Of a DNA stretch of 39,078 nucleotides, positions 36,990-39,078 are shown piece by piece (positions within the stretch are counted from its first letter, which is position 1; each line of letters opens with the position of its first letter). A model generated the notes under the pieces. The model saw nothing but the letters and a program-made list of their open reading frames with translations. It did no database searches and was not told where the DNA came from. Location of the stretch: assembly GCA_946482325.1 (NCBI GenBank), contig CAMLRA010000020.1, positions 1 through 39,078 on the forward strand, given 5' to 3'. The stretch is from an uncultured Chromatiaceae bacterium. GTDB taxonomy: Bacteria > Pseudomonadota > Gammaproteobacteria > Enterobacterales > Alteromonadaceae. The position numbers and the translations under genes are program-made.

Positions 36990-38867
36990 ATGTCTGAGCA
37001 AAAACCTGGTTTTATCCGTCGTTTGCTGCAATCTGTGTGGCATGGGTTCCGGTTTATCCGCAATTTTGTGTTAAATTTCGTGTTTGTCGCGCTGTTTATT
37101 GGTTTTATCGCAGTGATGTTCAGCGAAGAGGAAGCGGTACAAGTTGAGCCTTCAACTGCGCTGGTGCTGGCACTCAAAGGTGATCTGGTTGAAGAGAAAC
37201 GCTGGGTCGACCCGATGGAAAAAGCCATCAGTGAATCCACCGGTTCCGAAGAAGAGCAGCCTGAAGTACTGGTGCGTGACTTGGTTAAAGTGATCGATGA
37301 AGCGACGAAAGACGAGCGGATTAAGCTCATGGTCCTGACGTTGTCCGATCTCGGCAGCGGTTCACTGGATAAACTGCAGACCGTTGGTGCGGCGTTGGAG
37401 CGCTTTAAAGCCGCCGGCAAAAAGATTTTTGCCACCGGTGCCTATTACAGCCAGAACCAGTATTTCCTTGCCAGTTATGCCGACAGTATTAATTTAAATC
37501 CGATGGGAGCTGTGATCCTTGAAGGATATGGCTCTTATCCGATGTACTACAAAGCGGCGCTGGAAAAACTACAAATTTCGACGCACGTGTTTAAAGTAGG
37601 CACCTACAAATCTGCAGTGGAACCTTTTACCCGCAACGATATGTCGCCTGAAGCTAAAGAGGCCAACAGTGCTTGGTTACAAGAGCTTTGGCAGAACTAC
37701 AAACAACAAGTGGCAGAGCGCCGTGGTTTTGCTCCGGATAACTTTGACGAAACTTTTGCTAGGCTCTACGAGCGGATCAATGCTGCCAATGGGGATATGA
37801 CGCAATATGCTTTAGACGCCAAACTGGTCGATAGCATCAAAACCCGCGAGGAGTTCCGTCAGGAGATTATCGCTCTGGTTGGTGAAGACAAAGAGCATCA
37901 TACTTTTAATCAGGTGCATTATGACGATTACGCCAGCTTGGTGATCCCGCCGTTCCCGGTGACCAATCCGATGACCGATAAAGTCGGCCTGATTGTTGCG
38001 CGCGGTGCTATCGTCGATGGTAATGTCAAAGCCGGTATGATTGGTGGCGAAAGTACAGCAAAACTGCTGCGTAACGCCCGTTATGACGAAAAAGTCAAAG
38101 CTGTGGTGCTACGCATTGACAGCGGTGGCGGCAGTGCTTTTGCTTCCGAACAAATTGCTCAGGAGATCCGGCTGTTAAAAGCTGCGGGTAAACCGGTCAT
38201 TGCATCAATGGGCGCTGTGGCAGCCTCTGGCGGCTATTGGATCGCCGCCCCTGCCGATCAGATTTTTGCCGCTCCAACCACTATCACTGGTTCTATCGGT
38301 ATTTTTGCGCTGTTCCATACCGCGGAAAATGCGATGTCTACCATTGGTCTGAATGTAGATGGTGTTGGCACTACTGAGCTGGCTGGCTTTTCCTCTGGCT
38401 TGCCACTCTTTAAAGGTTTATCCGGTGATGCAGAGAAACTGCTGCAACGTAGTATCGAAAATGGCTATGACGAGTTCATTACGCACGTCAGCACGACCCG
38501 TAATATCGACAAGGCCCAGGTCGATAAAATCGGCCAGGGCCGTGTTTGGACTGGTCAGAAAGCATTAGAGTTAGGCCTGGTAGATAAACTCGGAACACTG
38601 GAAGATGCCATCGCTGCAGCAGCAGAGAAAGCCAGTCTGAAACATTTTGATGTGCAGGTGATTGAACAGGAACTAACCGAACAAGAAAAATTGTTGGCTC
38701 AATTGTTTGGCAGCGCCAAAGTCTTTGGTTTACTGCCAGAGCAATCGGTCAGCCAGACCCCAGTGAAAAAGTTGATGAAACAGCTGAATCAAGAACTGTC
38801 TGTATTAAGTCAGTTTAATGATCCAAATGGCCTGTATTCAGTCTGTTTCGCCTGTCAGGTGCAATAA
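36990..38867 (+). CDS. sppA: Signal peptide peptidase SppA, long (67K) form
   Basis: A 625-residue inner-membrane serine protease that digests cleaved signal peptides on the periplasmic side. One membrane anchor is visible at about residues 24-44 (FVLNFVFVALFIGFIAVMF). Two tandem S49 domains follow. The catalytic Lys is in GTYKSAVEPF (Lys207, N-terminal domain) and the Ser in AVAASGGYW (Ser413, C-terminal domain), the split dyad known for E. coli SppA. ITGSIGIF and GRVWTGQKALELGLVD are conserved. It is a single gene ending at a terminator. Confidence 0.96.
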   Translation: MSEQKPGFIRRLLQSVWHGFRFIRNFVLNFVFVALFIGFIAVMFSEEEAVQVEPSTALVLALKGDLVEEKRWVDPMEKAISESTGSEEEQPEVLVRDLVKVIDEATKDERIKLMVLTLSDLGSGSLDKLQTVGAALERFKAAGKKIFATGAYYSQNQYFLASYADSINLNPMGAVILEGYGSYPMYYKAALEKLQISTHVFKVGTYKSAVEPFTRNDMSPEAKEANSAWLQELWQNYKQQVAERRGFAPDNFDETFARLYERINAANGDMTQYALDAKLVDSIKTREEFRQEIIALVGEDKEHHTFNQVHYDDYASLVIPPFPVTNPMTDKVGLIVARGAIVDGNVKAGMIGGESTAKLLRNARYDEKVKAVVLRIDSGGGSAFASEQIAQEIRLLKAAGKPVIASMGAVAASGGYWIAAPADQIFAAPTTITGSIGIFALFHTAENAMSTIGLNVDGVGTTELAGFSSGLPLFKGLSGDAEKLLQRSIENGYDEFITHVSTTRNIDKAQVDKIGQGRVWTGQKALELGLVDKLGTLEDAIAAAAEKASLKHFDVQVIEQELTEQEKLLAQLFGSAKVFGLLPEQSVSQTPVKKLMKQLNQELSVLSQFNDPNGLYSVCFACQVQ

Positions 38868-38894
38868 GTTACGCAATAATGCACACGATGATAG

Positions 38895-38922
38895 AAAAGC
38901 CGGTTCACACCGGCTTTTTTGT
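38895..38922 (+). terminator. Intrinsic terminator of sppA
   Basis: AAAAGCCGG and CCGGCTTTT pair around a 6-base loop and a T-run follows. It begins 28 bases after the sppA stop. Confidence 0.92.
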
Positions 38923-38988
38923 TTATGACAATACAGGGTGCGGAAAGTACTCAGGCGATTTGCAATGATGCTTGAGGGCCCTGAAAGC

Positions 38989-39016
38989 AAAAACCCCGCT
39001 AGATAGCGGGGTTTTC
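38989..39016 (-). terminator. Intrinsic terminator of the serine tRNA
   Basis: AACCCCGCTA and TAGCGGGGTT form a long stem with a 2-base centre. On the minus strand five T follow. It lies 8 bases past the tRNA 3' end. Confidence 0.88.
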
Positions 39017-39023
39017 TATAATT

Positions 39024-39078
39024 TGGCGGAGAGAAAGAGATTCGAACTCTTGAAGGGCTACTAACCCTCGCCGGTTTT
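39024..39078 (-). tRNA. tRNA-Ser, 3' part only (probably anticodon UGA)
   Basis: Read on the minus strand, the window edge shows the anticodon 3' arm AAAACCGGC, a long class II variable arm (GAGGGTTAGTAGCCCTTC), the T-loop GTTCGAATC and an encoded CCA end. The long variable arm identifies Ser, Leu or Tyr. The CGGC anticodon stem and AAAA next to the anticodon resemble E. coli tRNA-Ser(UGA). The anticodon itself is outside the window, so its identity is inferred. Confidence 0.82.

Noticed and set aside
39024..39078. tRNA gene at the right edge as an integration site for a mobile element
   Set aside because: No integrase, direct repeat of the tRNA end or foreign genes are seen next to it. Only its own terminator and sppA lie downstream.

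Overview
The window is about 39 kb of a compact chromosome with moderate GC, and every recognisable gene is chromosomal housekeeping or metabolism. The gene set (divergent ppsA/ppsR, bioA opposite bioBFCD, a class II DAHP synthase, FadH, a MoxR-DUF58-TgpA operon, HtpX, SppA) points to a marine or freshwater gammaproteobacterium of the Rheinheimera/Alishewanella/Alteromonadales type. That placement is inferred from gene content and protein flavour, not from a marker-gene search. I see no phage, insertion sequence, CRISPR array or sign of recent transfer.

The left 9.8 kb is the most interesting part. It holds exported peptidoglycan enzymes: the N-terminus of an NlpC/P60-type hydrolase, an L,D-transpeptidase-like lipoprotein, a PBP4-type lipoprotein, and an AmiD-type amidase lipoprotein. 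Between them lies a tight five-gene minus-strand operon in which genes abut, overlap by 4 bp or sit 10 nt apart: DUF1445, pxpB, pxpC, DUF4392 and a D-amino acid aminotransferase. DUF1445 and DUF4392 are the two halves of the animal D-glutamate cyclase DGLUCY. PxpB and PxpC are two of the three 5-oxoprolinase subunits. An NhaC-type carrier ends the block. Together they suggest a route that frees D-Ala and D-Glu from wall peptides, moves D-Ala nitrogen onto 2-oxoglutarate to give D-Glu, and drains D-Glu through 5-oxoproline. No PxpA is present.

From 9.9 to 17.4 kb are an ADP-ribosylglycohydrolase-like gene with a changed metal motif, ppsA with its divergent regulator ppsR, a class II DAHP synthase followed by a ketopantoate-reductase-like gene (so PEP supply and PEP use lie side by side), and a low-molecular-weight tyrosine phosphatase. 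From 17.4 to 24 kb are the moxR-DUF58-tgpA operon, two small genes (a TIGR02647 protein and a SYLF lipoprotein), htpX under a sigma-32-like promoter, and pepE.

From 24 to 29.5 kb is the full biotin ring-assembly cluster: bioBFCD on the minus strand, divergent bioA, and a BirA-type operator between them. An unrecognised small membrane protein follows. The right end carries asnS, a YdjA-type nitroreductase, glgC-glgA, a 361-bp gene-free stretch with two long inverted repeats, fadH from a GTG start, sppA, and the 3' end of a serine tRNA with its terminator.
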